Source of the DNA: Arthrobacter koreensis
GTDB taxonomy: Bacteria; Actinomycetota; Actinomycetes; Actinomycetales; Micrococcaceae
Direction of reading: 5' to 3'
NCBI RefSeq assembly: GCF_009193255.1
Contig: NZ_WACG01000005.1
Span: forward strand, 1 to 64,000
Length of the DNA: 64,000 bases
The first letter of the stretch is position 1, and each line of letters begins with the position of its first letter. The notes beneath the pieces are model-generated. The model was not told the origin of the DNA, did not search any database, and worked only from the letters and a program-made list of their open reading frames with translations. Shown piece by piece: positions 33,335 to 41,932 of this stretch. Made by a program: the position numbers and the translations under genes.

Positions 33335-36120
33335 CACCGAACCCCCTGTACTGCGTTCGGCCGGATGCTGCTGTCCGCATGGCCGGCGGTTAGCAGTTTT
33401 GCCAATTCCCTTCGGCTGCCCACGTGGAGCTTCGAGTAGATCTGGTAAAGGTGCCCTTCAACGGTGCGCACCGAAATCGAGAGTTCGGTTGCGATCATCT
33501 TGTTACTGGTTCCGGCCGCTGCCTGTCTGGCGATCACCCGCTCCCGCCCAGTGAGGCCGCGCAGGCAGTCCTCGATTTCGGCGTCGTTCTCCGATTCTCC
33601 GGACTGGAGCCGCCGTGTGCGATGGATGAACCGCACCGTTGCGCGGTCCCCTGCTCCGGCGGCGATTTGCAGGGCACGTTCCCCGGTCTCACGGGACAGC
33701 AATTCGTGTCCTAGGGCCGCAGCGGCGTCGGCTGCCAGCAGCAGCAGCTGTGGGTCGCAGCTTGCTGCACCCTTCGCGTAGTCCTCGCACAGCCGGGCGA
33801 AGCGTCCCTGCAGACCGGATGCTGTGTCGAGCAGCTGCTGCGCCTGGGACAGGTCCCCCAGCCGGACGGCGCCGAGCAGGCTCAGCACGGCGTACGCCCC
33901 GGCGCCGCGTTCCTCATCCTTGGCTGCCATTTCGCTCAGCGCTTCGGCCGAATCGACTGAGCCCAGCACGTTCCCGGCAAGGACGGCGAAGTGTGCTGCG
34001 GTGCGCTGCAGCGCCCACGAAGGCGTGGCAGGAACTGAACCGGCAGTGCGAAGATGCTCTTCTGCCCTTTGATTCTGGCCCTGCAGCGCAGCAGCATATG
34101 CGGCGACGGCGCTGACCGTGTGGAGGAGGCCTCCGGGATCAGAGATTGCAAGCTGGCGGGCGGCCGGGAGCAATCGCGCGGTAGCAGCGGCTCCGCGGCC
34201 TGCGAAGGCATGCAGGACACCTTCGCAGATTTCGTGGAGTGTTCCGCCGAAGCTACCGGCGCCTTCCTTTCCCGTTGCTCGGGCAAGGAACTCGGCAGCA
34301 GAGTCGAGGGCGCCGGAAATCATCAGGACGTGGAGTATTCTGGCCTGCGCCCGGGACGCTTCCCGGGCATCCAGATCCGGCTCTTGGGCATCTGACAACA
34401 AGGGCCAGAGCGCCGCGGCGAGTTCAAGAGCATCGGACTGACGGTCCGTCATGCCCCAGGCAACGCAGAGCCACGAACCCACCAGGGCCCTGAATCCCCT
34501 GCCGTTTTCATCCCCTCGGGCATAGACCCCGGAGAGGAAATCGGCCGCCTGCCCGTACTCGCCGTGCTGTGTCAGGCACCGGGCCCGCGCCAGGATGAGT
34601 TCCCGTTCCAGCTGGGCAGACTCGCCGCGAGCGAGTCCGTCGGCGGCGAGCACGGCAAGGACCTGTTCGGCTTCCTCAAGGCGGGTACTGTGCGCTTTGG
34701 ACGATGAGCCGGCCTCGAACTGCTGCTCCGCCATCGCGCGGCAGCCGGCTTCGGCTTCGACAATGAGCAGGCGCACGGTCTCGGGAGAACGGACACCTGA
34801 CGCACCGAAGGCACGGTGCCGGGTGACGACGTCGGATGTGCCGGCCGCATCTCCTCCTGCCAGTACCGCTCGGGCCAGCTCAAGCACAGCCGCCGGCGAA
34901 GACAGATGGTTTGGATCTGCTGCGATGAACGCCGCGGCTGACAACGGATCACCTTCCGCGTTCGCAGCCCGGGCGGCTGCGAGCGCGAGCTCCGCCGGTA
35001 CTTTGGCACCCGAGGAGAGCAGCCACCGTGCTGCGTGTACCGGACATGAAACCACCGGATCCGGCGGAAGCTTCTCTAACAGTTCCCGTCGCCGGCCGGG
35101 ATCAATCCGCCCCCGCAGAACCATCCCGAGGCCGGGATCAACCAGCGAAAGCGCCGGAACTGTCCTGTGCTCCAGCTGCAACAGCCCCGCCTCCTGAAGG
35201 GCATCTACTTGTCGGCTGTCCACCCGCTCCAGGACCTGGCTGAGCGGCAGTGCACCGGCGAGAGCGAGCACGTCCAGCAGCTCGCGCTGGCCGTCAAGGA
35301 GCCCCGCCAGCTTCGTGCCCATCGCGGAAGCGAGCCGAGGGAAAGCGCACTGCCGAGCCCGGTCCAACACCCAGACACCGTCCCAAGAACGGACCCGGCC
35401 GCTTTCGCGGTAGTCCTCGGCGGCGGCGAGCAGCAGGCTGGGATTGCCGCCGCTGATCCCGGTCAGTTCTTCCGCAGCGGCCCGGCTTACCGGTCCGCGA
35501 AGTTCCGATTCCAGGAGATGGGAACATTCAGGGGGAAGCAGCGGCTCAAGATCCAGACGGGCAAGGAGGCCCTCGCGCCAAAGCCCCATGAACTCGGCCG
35601 GCGCGGCGCTGAAATCCCGGAAGGCTGCGAACATGTGGGCTGACCGGTTCGCCACCATCTGGCTGAGCACCATGGCAGAGAACTCGTCGAGCTCTTCCGC
35701 ATTGTCAACTGCCAGGATGACCTGCCGTCCCTGCGCCCGTTCACGGATCAGCTCGGTCAGACCCCGCAGTATCAGCACCGGGTGCGAAGCGGATTCCGGA
35801 TCGAGCTCGGAGAGCAGGAAAGTCAGGGCACCGAAAGCAGTCCTGCCGGCAAATGCTGAACCGCGGACGTTGACCGTGTAGGCATCCTGCCCGTACAGCG
35901 CCAGTACATGCCGCATGAGGGCGCTCTTACCGCTGCCGGCTTCCCCAATGATCAGGGACCCGGAAGCAGTCGAATCCGGGGTCAGGCACCCGGCCATGGC
36001 CTGGACAAGGGCGGTCCGGCCCAGGAAGGGCGAATCGTGTCCTTGCCGGATGGGAGCGGGCACGCCACCGGCGGTACGCGCCACAAGTGAGTAGGCGTCT
36101 GACGAATGATGCTTCTCCAC
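33334..36120 (-). CDS. LAL-type AAA/LuxR transcriptional regulator (array member 4)
   Basis: A 928-aa regulator. Walker A IIGEAGSGKSALMR is near residue 57-70 and Walker B QVILAVDNAEELDE near 133-146. The shared TAFGALTFLL element is near 94. A long helical sensor region follows. The C-terminal HTH has LTGRERVIARQAAAGTSNKM and SVRTVEGHLYQIYSKLHVGS, so it belongs to the VEGH subgroup with members 2 and 5. The start is GTG 36120 with AAGAGG seven bases upstream; an in-frame start at 36141 adds seven residues. It is preceded by a 177-base spacer containing GAGTAG/CTACTC motifs and is translationally coupled to the next LuxR gene. Confidence 0.88.
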   Translation of the reverse strand: MEKHHSSDAYSLVARTAGGVPAPIRQGHDSPFLGRTALVQAMAGCLTPDSTASGSLIIGEAGSGKSALMRHVLALYGQDAYTVNVRGSAFAGRTAFGALTFLLSELDPESASHPVLILRGLTELIRERAQGRQVILAVDNAEELDEFSAMVLSQMVANRSAHMFAAFRDFSAAPAEFMGLWREGLLARLDLEPLLPPECSHLLESELRGPVSRAAAEELTGISGGNPSLLLAAAEDYRESGRVRSWDGVWVLDRARQCAFPRLASAMGTKLAGLLDGQRELLDVLALAGALPLSQVLERVDSRQVDALQEAGLLQLEHRTVPALSLVDPGLGMVLRGRIDPGRRRELLEKLPPDPVVSCPVHAARWLLSSGAKVPAELALAAARAANAEGDPLSAAAFIAADPNHLSSPAAVLELARAVLAGGDAAGTSDVVTRHRAFGASGVRSPETVRLLIVEAEAGCRAMAEQQFEAGSSSKAHSTRLEEAEQVLAVLAADGLARGESAQLERELILARARCLTQHGEYGQAADFLSGVYARGDENGRGFRALVGSWLCVAWGMTDRQSDALELAAALWPLLSDAQEPDLDAREASRAQARILHVLMISGALDSAAEFLARATGKEGAGSFGGTLHEICEGVLHAFAGRGAAATARLLPAARQLAISDPGGLLHTVSAVAAYAAALQGQNQRAEEHLRTAGSVPATPSWALQRTAAHFAVLAGNVLGSVDSAEALSEMAAKDEERGAGAYAVLSLLGAVRLGDLSQAQQLLDTASGLQGRFARLCEDYAKGAASCDPQLLLLAADAAAALGHELLSRETGERALQIAAGAGDRATVRFIHRTRRLQSGESENDAEIEDCLRGLTGRERVIARQAAAGTSNKMIATELSISVRTVEGHLYQIYSKLHVGSRRELAKLLTAGHADSSIRPNAVQGVR

Positions 36121-36202
36121 TGCGAGACCTCTTCCTAGCAAACCGTCTGTGCCCGCGGCAGCAGGCGTTCAACACACTAGGTAGGAGGTGGGGAACCAGC
36201 CT

Positions 36203-36272
36203 GAGTAGCAACCACCAGTAATCATCAGCACCTACTCGGGTTACACCAGTGTGATTTGGGATCGCTACTTGG
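36203..36272. promoter_or_regulatory. Motif cluster before LuxR member 4
   Basis: GAGTAG (36203-36208) and inverted CTACTC (36232-36237) lie about 29 bases apart, the latter inside GCACCTACTCG, identical to 30133-30143. CGCTACTTGG follows at 36263-36272 and again at 36296-36305, 33 bases later (about three helical turns). Candidate binding sites for one of the array regulators; unproven. Confidence 0.35.
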
Positions 36273-36297
36273 TTCGCCCGCTTCAACGGCACATGCG

Positions 36298-38994
36298 CTA
36301 CTTGGAGTACTGTCCCGGTTCCCCCTTCCGGCTGTCTTTCCCGTCACCGAGCAGGCGCCTAAGCTCAGCGCGTCCAGAGACGTGCAGTTTTAGGAAGATC
36401 CGGCCGAGGTGCCAGTCCACGGTCCTCGGCGATAGGTGAAGTGCACTTCCCAGCCGGGCACTGCTTGCTCCGGAAGCAGCCCGGCGTGCCAGGTCCCGCT
36501 CAAAATCCGACAGCTTCTTCAAACGGCTTTCCAGGCTGTTGGCGTCAGCCAGCATGCGGTAGCACTCGTTCGCCACCATCCGGGCCTGCCGGCTCAGCTC
36601 CCGCCGGCTGGCGTGTTCAGCAGCTTCCCGCGCAGCGACGGCAGCCCGGTATCCGTGCAGGTAGAACCCCCGGTCCAAAAAAGCACCGGCGGCATCATAC
36701 AGATCCTGCGGCGAATTTCCGACGAGGCCGTCGCCGAGTGCCTGCCACATCCGGACGGACTCGCCCTCGCCGGTAGCCGCCGTAGTTTGCAGCATCGCAG
36801 CGGACGATGTGTCGCCGGAGAGTGCGGCGGCCGAGAGGCACAGAATCGCCGCCGGATAATTACCCCGGCGGGCCGCCCGTCGACCCGCTGTCGCAAGCTC
36901 AGCGCCTGGCTGTCCTTCGGCACTAAAGCGAAGGGCGGCGGCCCGCTGGAAATAACGGGTTGCAGTCAGCACATGCGATGCGGGTGCAGCCTTGAAACCC
37001 GGGACCGCGGCGAGGCACTCGGCCATCCGGTCCCAGTCCCCCCGCTCCGCGTGGCAGTAGCCCATGGCCGCGAGTGCCAGCGGCAGCAACCCGCCCCTGT
37101 CCTCCACCTCCAGCTGCCGGCATGCCGGAACGAGGCATTCCAGGGCCGCATCGGTTCTGCCGCACAAAGCATGGATCACTCCCGCCGGCAGCTCCGACCA
37201 TGCGCTCAGATGGGTTTCCAGGTAACGGACTTTTCCGGCCTGGTCCAGCAGCGCAAGTGCCTGCAGCGGCTCAGCGCACAGGATGTAAGTGCACAGGATC
37301 CCGTTCACGGTCTCGGCCCCGACGGTGAGTGGCAGTCCGCGGGCGTGTTTTAAGTTCTCCCAGAGCTCCGCGGCCTCCAGCAGGGCTTCCCCCGCCCTGC
37401 CCTCCAATGCCAGGAGCTGGCAGCGGCTGGCCCTCGCCGGCAGCAGCACAACGGCGGGAACTGTCCAGTCCAGGCAGAGCGCCCCGAGTTCTGCCGGCGC
37501 CAACGCCGGGTCCGACTCGAGCGCGGCGAGTGCGGCCCGTGCAGCAGTCACTTGCTGCTGTGATTGGGTCCGCAGTGGTTCCGGCAGGGACTGCGCAGCA
37601 GTCTCCGCGCGGGCCAGTGCTGCCTGCGGCGACAGCCGCGGTGAGGACACCCTCCGTGCCACCATGGCCAGCTCCAGTAGCGCCGGTACAGCGTTTGCGG
37701 AATCGCCAGAATCCAGGAGCTGCTCCAGCTCTGCTGCGGCTTGTTTCAACTCCTGGAGGGCGTGCAGTGCACGCGCGCGTTCGAGTCGGAGCCGTGGATG
37801 CGTTCCAGAAGCCTGAACGGCGCCGGCTATCCGCAGCGCGCCGGCTGGGTCTGCCTCCCTGTTCGCCGATGCACAGGCACGGGCTGCCAGCTCGGCGCTG
37901 ATGGGACTACCTGCGTCCGCAGCCCACAAAGCGTATGCCTTGGCCGCTGCGTCCGGCCAGGTCTCGGGATCCAACCCTGCTGACTGCAGCTCCTGCCAGA
38001 GTTCGAAGAAGTGGCCCATGGGTACCCGCTCAGCAACCAGCTGAGTGTAGAGCGGGTTGAGGAGATATACCGATCCTTCGCCGTGGCTTACAGTCAGCAC
38101 GCCCCGTTCTTCGAGCGCTTCAACGGATAGGGCATCTGCCACGTCCAGCAGGGCGCGCAGCGGCATCCCGGGACACAGCGACACGAAGTCCACGATTCGC
38201 TGCTCGCAGATGTCCAACTCCTGATACCACGCTTCAATCCAGTCCGAAATCTCGCCTCGGAAAGTCAGCGGACCCTCGAGGGTCCAAATTCCGCTGCGTT
38301 CCTTCAGCCGCCCGCCGTCCATCTGGTCACGGCACAGCAATGAGGTAAACAGCGGGTTTCCCCGTGCCTGGCGCCACAAGGCATGTGCCGCCAAGGCAGA
38401 CAGTTTGCCGCCGGTAATCCCTTCAATGAGCGCTAATGAAGCTGCGGAATCCAGCGGCCCCAAGTCGATCCTGCGAATCATTCCCTCGGACCACAGCCGC
38501 ACCAGTTCCTCACCGCAGCGCAGCAGATCCGGTGTAGTGGCGAGCAGTGCGGCCGAGGTCTGACGCGTCAGCTGGACCAATGCGGTCTGGCTCAGCGCAT
38601 CGAGCTCATGGACGTTATCTACGAGCAGCAGGGTCCGCCGCCCGCTGGCCTGTGCCGCCAGGTGTTCCTTGAGCGCACGCAGGACGTGCCCCGGATTTTC
38701 AAGAGATGTCTCCGGCATTTCGCTGAGCACCCAGGCCAGCGCCCCGTAGGCCGTTCCGGCAGAGACCCTGCTGCCCCGCACGTGCACTACGTGAAAGTCC
38801 TGCCGGGCCGCTCGGGCTGCAGCATTGGCCAGTGTTGTCTTGCCAATTCCCTCCGGGCCGACAATTACGGCGCCGCCGTTGGACTCGATGGCGGAGACTG
38901 CCCAGCGAAGTTCCTCCGACCGTCCGACCAGCCGGGTCTGTGCCCCGGGGTCCGCCCGGTCTCGGTATAGGGGTAGGGGTGGTGCAGAGCGCAT
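36298..38994 (-). CDS. LAL-type AAA/LuxR transcriptional regulator (array member 3)
   Basis: An 898-aa regulator. Walker A IVGPEGIGKTTLANAAA is near residue 44-60 and Walker B TLLLVDNVHELDA near 121-133. TAYGALAWVL is near 81. The middle is a long helical region. The C-terminal HTH has LSDFERDLARRAASGASSAR and SPRTVDWHLGRIFLKLHVSG, the VDWH subgroup shared with member 1. The helix before the recognition helix (SSARLGSALHL) departs from the usual K/N-x-I-A pattern. It stands alone between spacers of 177 and 244 bases, unlike the two overlapping pairs around it. ATG 38994 follows GAGGCGGG, about six bases away. Confidence 0.88.
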   Translation of the reverse strand: MRSAPPLPLYRDRADPGAQTRLVGRSEELRWAVSAIESNGGAVIVGPEGIGKTTLANAAARAARQDFHVVHVRGSRVSAGTAYGALAWVLSEMPETSLENPGHVLRALKEHLAAQASGRRTLLLVDNVHELDALSQTALVQLTRQTSAALLATTPDLLRCGEELVRLWSEGMIRRIDLGPLDSAASLALIEGITGGKLSALAAHALWRQARGNPLFTSLLCRDQMDGGRLKERSGIWTLEGPLTFRGEISDWIEAWYQELDICEQRIVDFVSLCPGMPLRALLDVADALSVEALEERGVLTVSHGEGSVYLLNPLYTQLVAERVPMGHFFELWQELQSAGLDPETWPDAAAKAYALWAADAGSPISAELAARACASANREADPAGALRIAGAVQASGTHPRLRLERARALHALQELKQAAAELEQLLDSGDSANAVPALLELAMVARRVSSPRLSPQAALARAETAAQSLPEPLRTQSQQQVTAARAALAALESDPALAPAELGALCLDWTVPAVVLLPARASRCQLLALEGRAGEALLEAAELWENLKHARGLPLTVGAETVNGILCTYILCAEPLQALALLDQAGKVRYLETHLSAWSELPAGVIHALCGRTDAALECLVPACRQLEVEDRGGLLPLALAAMGYCHAERGDWDRMAECLAAVPGFKAAPASHVLTATRYFQRAAALRFSAEGQPGAELATAGRRAARRGNYPAAILCLSAAALSGDTSSAAMLQTTAATGEGESVRMWQALGDGLVGNSPQDLYDAAGAFLDRGFYLHGYRAAVAAREAAEHASRRELSRQARMVANECYRMLADANSLESRLKKLSDFERDLARRAASGASSARLGSALHLSPRTVDWHLGRIFLKLHVSGRAELRRLLGDGKDSRKGEPGQYSK

Positions 38995-39121
38995 GGGATT
39001 CCCGCCTCAAGGTATTGAGCCTGGAACCGAGCGTAAAGAGAGGCAGTCCCTCCGCCAACACGTAGTCGTTACTGGCTTTGGACCACTTGCCGCCGGCTGC
39101 CGGGCACACCGAACACCGCGA

Positions 39122-39149
39122 CTACTTGGGGACGGAGAGTACCTACCCG
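39122..39149. promoter_or_regulatory. Motif pair before LuxR member 3
   Basis: CTACTTGG (39122-39129) and GTACCTACCCG (39139-39149) lie in the 244-base spacer before the gene starting at 38994. The first matches 36265-36272; the second matches GCACCTACTCG at nine of eleven positions. The order of the two elements is reversed relative to the other spacer. Confidence 0.3.
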
Positions 39150-39238
39150 TCCCGCGGGTGCAGCTACCGGACGGGGTGTGCACGCCGGATACACGCCCCG
39201 CCGCACGGAGGAAAGCCTGCCCATGTGACTCGCGGGGA

Positions 39239-41932
39239 TTACTCCCCCATCAGTTCAGCGGTGAGTTCCTCACGCCTGCTGATGCCGAGTTTTTCGAAGA
39301 TTCGATAGATATGGCCCTCGACGGTTCGCACGGAGAGGAAGAGCTGACCGGCTATCTCCGCGTTGCGGTACCCCCTGGCAACCAGCCCCGCGACGTCCTT
39401 CTCCCGGCGGGTCAGGGCAGGCGCGGCAGGGCTGCGTCCAGGCTCCGCGGCTGATTTGCCGATCATCCGCTGGACCCGCTGGAGCTGGGCCCGGTCGCCC
39501 GCCGTCTTGGCGATTCGGAGGGCCTCCTGCAGGGCAAGGGGCCCAAGGGCACCGGCATCGGCATCCGCCGGCTCTGACGCGAACCTTACGAGGGCCGATA
39601 CGTCCTGGTCCAGGACCGACCTGGCGAACACGTTCACGGCCCGTCCCCGCGGGCCCTGGATATCCTCGGAAAGCTTGAGCAGGCGATTCATGACAGTCGG
39701 ATCACCGGCCCTCATGCTCAGGCAGCGCAACTCGAATTCAGCCGTGGGAAGGCCATGCTCTTCAGCCTGCTCTCCGACCTCGCGCAGTGCAGCCAGCACC
39801 TTTGGATCTCCGGTCCTGGCATATCCTGCCGCCAGCCGGTTGCCCCTTGCTATGAACCTGGTGCTGAGGGTTCCGCGCGGAGGAACCCTGTCACAGTCGG
39901 CCAGCAGCTCGTCCGCCCGGTCCAGGTCTCCTGCGCCCGCATCCAGCTGGGCTGCGATGGTGAGGGCCACGGGCAGGTTGCCGTCCGGGTCATGGGTACG
40001 CATTCCCTCGATCGCAGCCATCAGCTTGGGCAGCGCCGCCTCCATGTTCCCGCGGCGCAGCTCCATGACGGCTAGGCACATATCCACGGTGCCGCCTACC
40101 CGCAGTGAACTCCGCGACACCGCCAGCAGGTCCTGGTGGACGGTGCTGAGGACCTCGTCCCAGTAGCCGGCCCACAACAGGGCCGACAGATGACGATGCA
40201 GGACGAACTGGTAGTACATAAGGAACCGGTGCTCGCTGTGGGCTACTATCCCCAGCGCCTCCCGGGTGAGTGTCACTGCGATTTCCGCTCGTCCGCTGCA
40301 GGAGTGGATTTCCCCCAGGATCGCCAGGGACACCATCACCGCTTCAGCATCCCCCGCCTGCCGGGCCTGGGCCAGCAGGTCCCGGACCGGCGCCTCCATG
40401 CCGCGGTGGTTACCCGCGGACACTTCAATCAATGCTTCCAGGAGTAATGCTCCGCGCCATGATGAGTCGAGGTCAGCCCTCAGCTCTCCGTCCAGTGTTC
40501 CGGAAGACTCCGCTGCCGTCTCAATCCGCCGGATCGCGGCTTCCCAGGCCGCACGTGCTTCCTGCAGCCCGTCCACCTCGCCCGTGAACCGCTGCAGCAG
40601 CTGCACGCGCAGCAGCGTGCCCAGTTTCGCCGTCGTCAGGTCCGCGGCGGTTTCGACTGTTCCGCTCACCAGTTCCCAGGCGGCATTGAAGTTGGCGCGG
40701 TTGTAGTGGGCACGGGCCTTCTGGATCCTCGCGGCTGGCAGCAGGGCCGGATCCTTCACTTCGCCGGCGGCGCGGAGCGCGAAATCACTGTCGAAGAAGT
40801 TGTTTGCCATATAGGCCGCCCGCAGCAGCTGGGCCTCCGGAACCGCGGCTCCGCAGTCCAGGGACCAGCCGACGCTTCGCAGCAGCCCGTCCATCGATTC
40901 CATGTCATCGGGCATGACTTCCTGGACCCGCTGACGCAGCCGGGCGCTTCGCGCTGCTGGAACCATGTGCCGCACCAGCTGGCCGTACAGCGGGTGCCGC
41001 GGCCGCAGCAGCCTGTTGCCTTCGTCCTCAACGCTGACCAGGTTTGCCGCGGTCAGGGCGTCAACCGAGCGGTGAAGACCGAGTTTGAAGGCGACCGCCA
41101 CCGGTAACGGTTCCGCGAGCGCAATGATCTCCATTGCCTCCCGCTCTGCGCTGGAAAGCCCCGAGAGGTGCGCCTTCAGCAGGTCTGCCAACCGCCCTTC
41201 GGGCGGACCGGCGTTGTTTTCCATGAGCCACACGCCGTGGCGTTCGGTCAGCGCCCCGCCCTTGCGCGCCTCAGCGACCAGCGCCAGCACGAACATGGGG
41301 TTCCCGCCGCTGCGGCTCGCAAGCTCGGCGCTGGTGGTGCTGAGCACCGGCCCGCCGAGCACCTTGGTGCAGAGTTCCTGGACCTGCGTTTCGGTCCACG
41401 GCTGAAGCTGGTGCCGTGAGATGGCGCCGCTCCATACCTGGGCCGGGATGCCTGCCGGGATGTCAGTGATGCTCCTGGTCAGCAGCAGCATCCGCACCCG
41501 TCCCGACGCCATCAGCTGGGACAGCAGGTCGGCACTGGCTTCGTCCAGGGCGTGTGCGTCGTCAACCACCAGCAGCGGCGCGGGACTGGCGTCCTGTCCC
41601 CCTGCGGGGCGCACTCTTCCCAGCAGTGCACGCATGACCGCCAGCGGAGAGTCAGTCTCATCTGCGGAGAGCACGGGCAGCAGCGGCGCGAGGGCACCGA
41701 ACGGAATACCGGTCAGCGCTGAGCTGGCATGTATACGGAATACCGGCAGCTCACGTTCGAGTTCACGGACGACGGCGTTAGCGAGTGCGCTCTTGCCCAT
41801 CCCTGCCTCTGCCACCAGCAGGGCGCCGCACAGTTCCCCCGAGCGCAGGTCGGTCAGGACCGCCTGGAGGTCGGCCTCGCGGCCAACGAGCTGCTGTGTT
41901 GCAAAACCCTGCATTTTCTCCCCAAACCTCAC
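39239..41932 (-). CDS. LAL-type AAA/LuxR transcriptional regulator (array member 2)
   Basis: An 897-aa regulator. Walker A LLVAEAGMGKSALANAV is near residue 38-54 and Walker B PLLVVDDAHALDE near 119-131. IPFGALAPLLPVL is near 76. The C-terminal HTH has LTRREKDVAGLVARGYRNAE and SVRTVEGHIYRIFEKLGISR (VEGH subgroup). It overlaps the stop of member 1 by GTGA, so the GTG at 41932 is plausible. An in-frame ATG at 41914, three bases after GGGGAG, is the alternative and would remove six residues. Effector and targets are unknown. Confidence 0.88.
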   Translation of the reverse strand: MRFGEKMQGFATQQLVGREADLQAVLTDLRSGELCGALLVAEAGMGKSALANAVVRELERELPVFRIHASSALTGIPFGALAPLLPVLSADETDSPLAVMRALLGRVRPAGGQDASPAPLLVVDDAHALDEASADLLSQLMASGRVRMLLLTRSITDIPAGIPAQVWSGAISRHQLQPWTETQVQELCTKVLGGPVLSTTSAELASRSGGNPMFVLALVAEARKGGALTERHGVWLMENNAGPPEGRLADLLKAHLSGLSSAEREAMEIIALAEPLPVAVAFKLGLHRSVDALTAANLVSVEDEGNRLLRPRHPLYGQLVRHMVPAARSARLRQRVQEVMPDDMESMDGLLRSVGWSLDCGAAVPEAQLLRAAYMANNFFDSDFALRAAGEVKDPALLPAARIQKARAHYNRANFNAAWELVSGTVETAADLTTAKLGTLLRVQLLQRFTGEVDGLQEARAAWEAAIRRIETAAESSGTLDGELRADLDSSWRGALLLEALIEVSAGNHRGMEAPVRDLLAQARQAGDAEAVMVSLAILGEIHSCSGRAEIAVTLTREALGIVAHSEHRFLMYYQFVLHRHLSALLWAGYWDEVLSTVHQDLLAVSRSSLRVGGTVDMCLAVMELRRGNMEAALPKLMAAIEGMRTHDPDGNLPVALTIAAQLDAGAGDLDRADELLADCDRVPPRGTLSTRFIARGNRLAAGYARTGDPKVLAALREVGEQAEEHGLPTAEFELRCLSMRAGDPTVMNRLLKLSEDIQGPRGRAVNVFARSVLDQDVSALVRFASEPADADAGALGPLALQEALRIAKTAGDRAQLQRVQRMIGKSAAEPGRSPAAPALTRREKDVAGLVARGYRNAEIAGQLFLSVRTVEGHIYRIFEKLGISRREELTAELMGE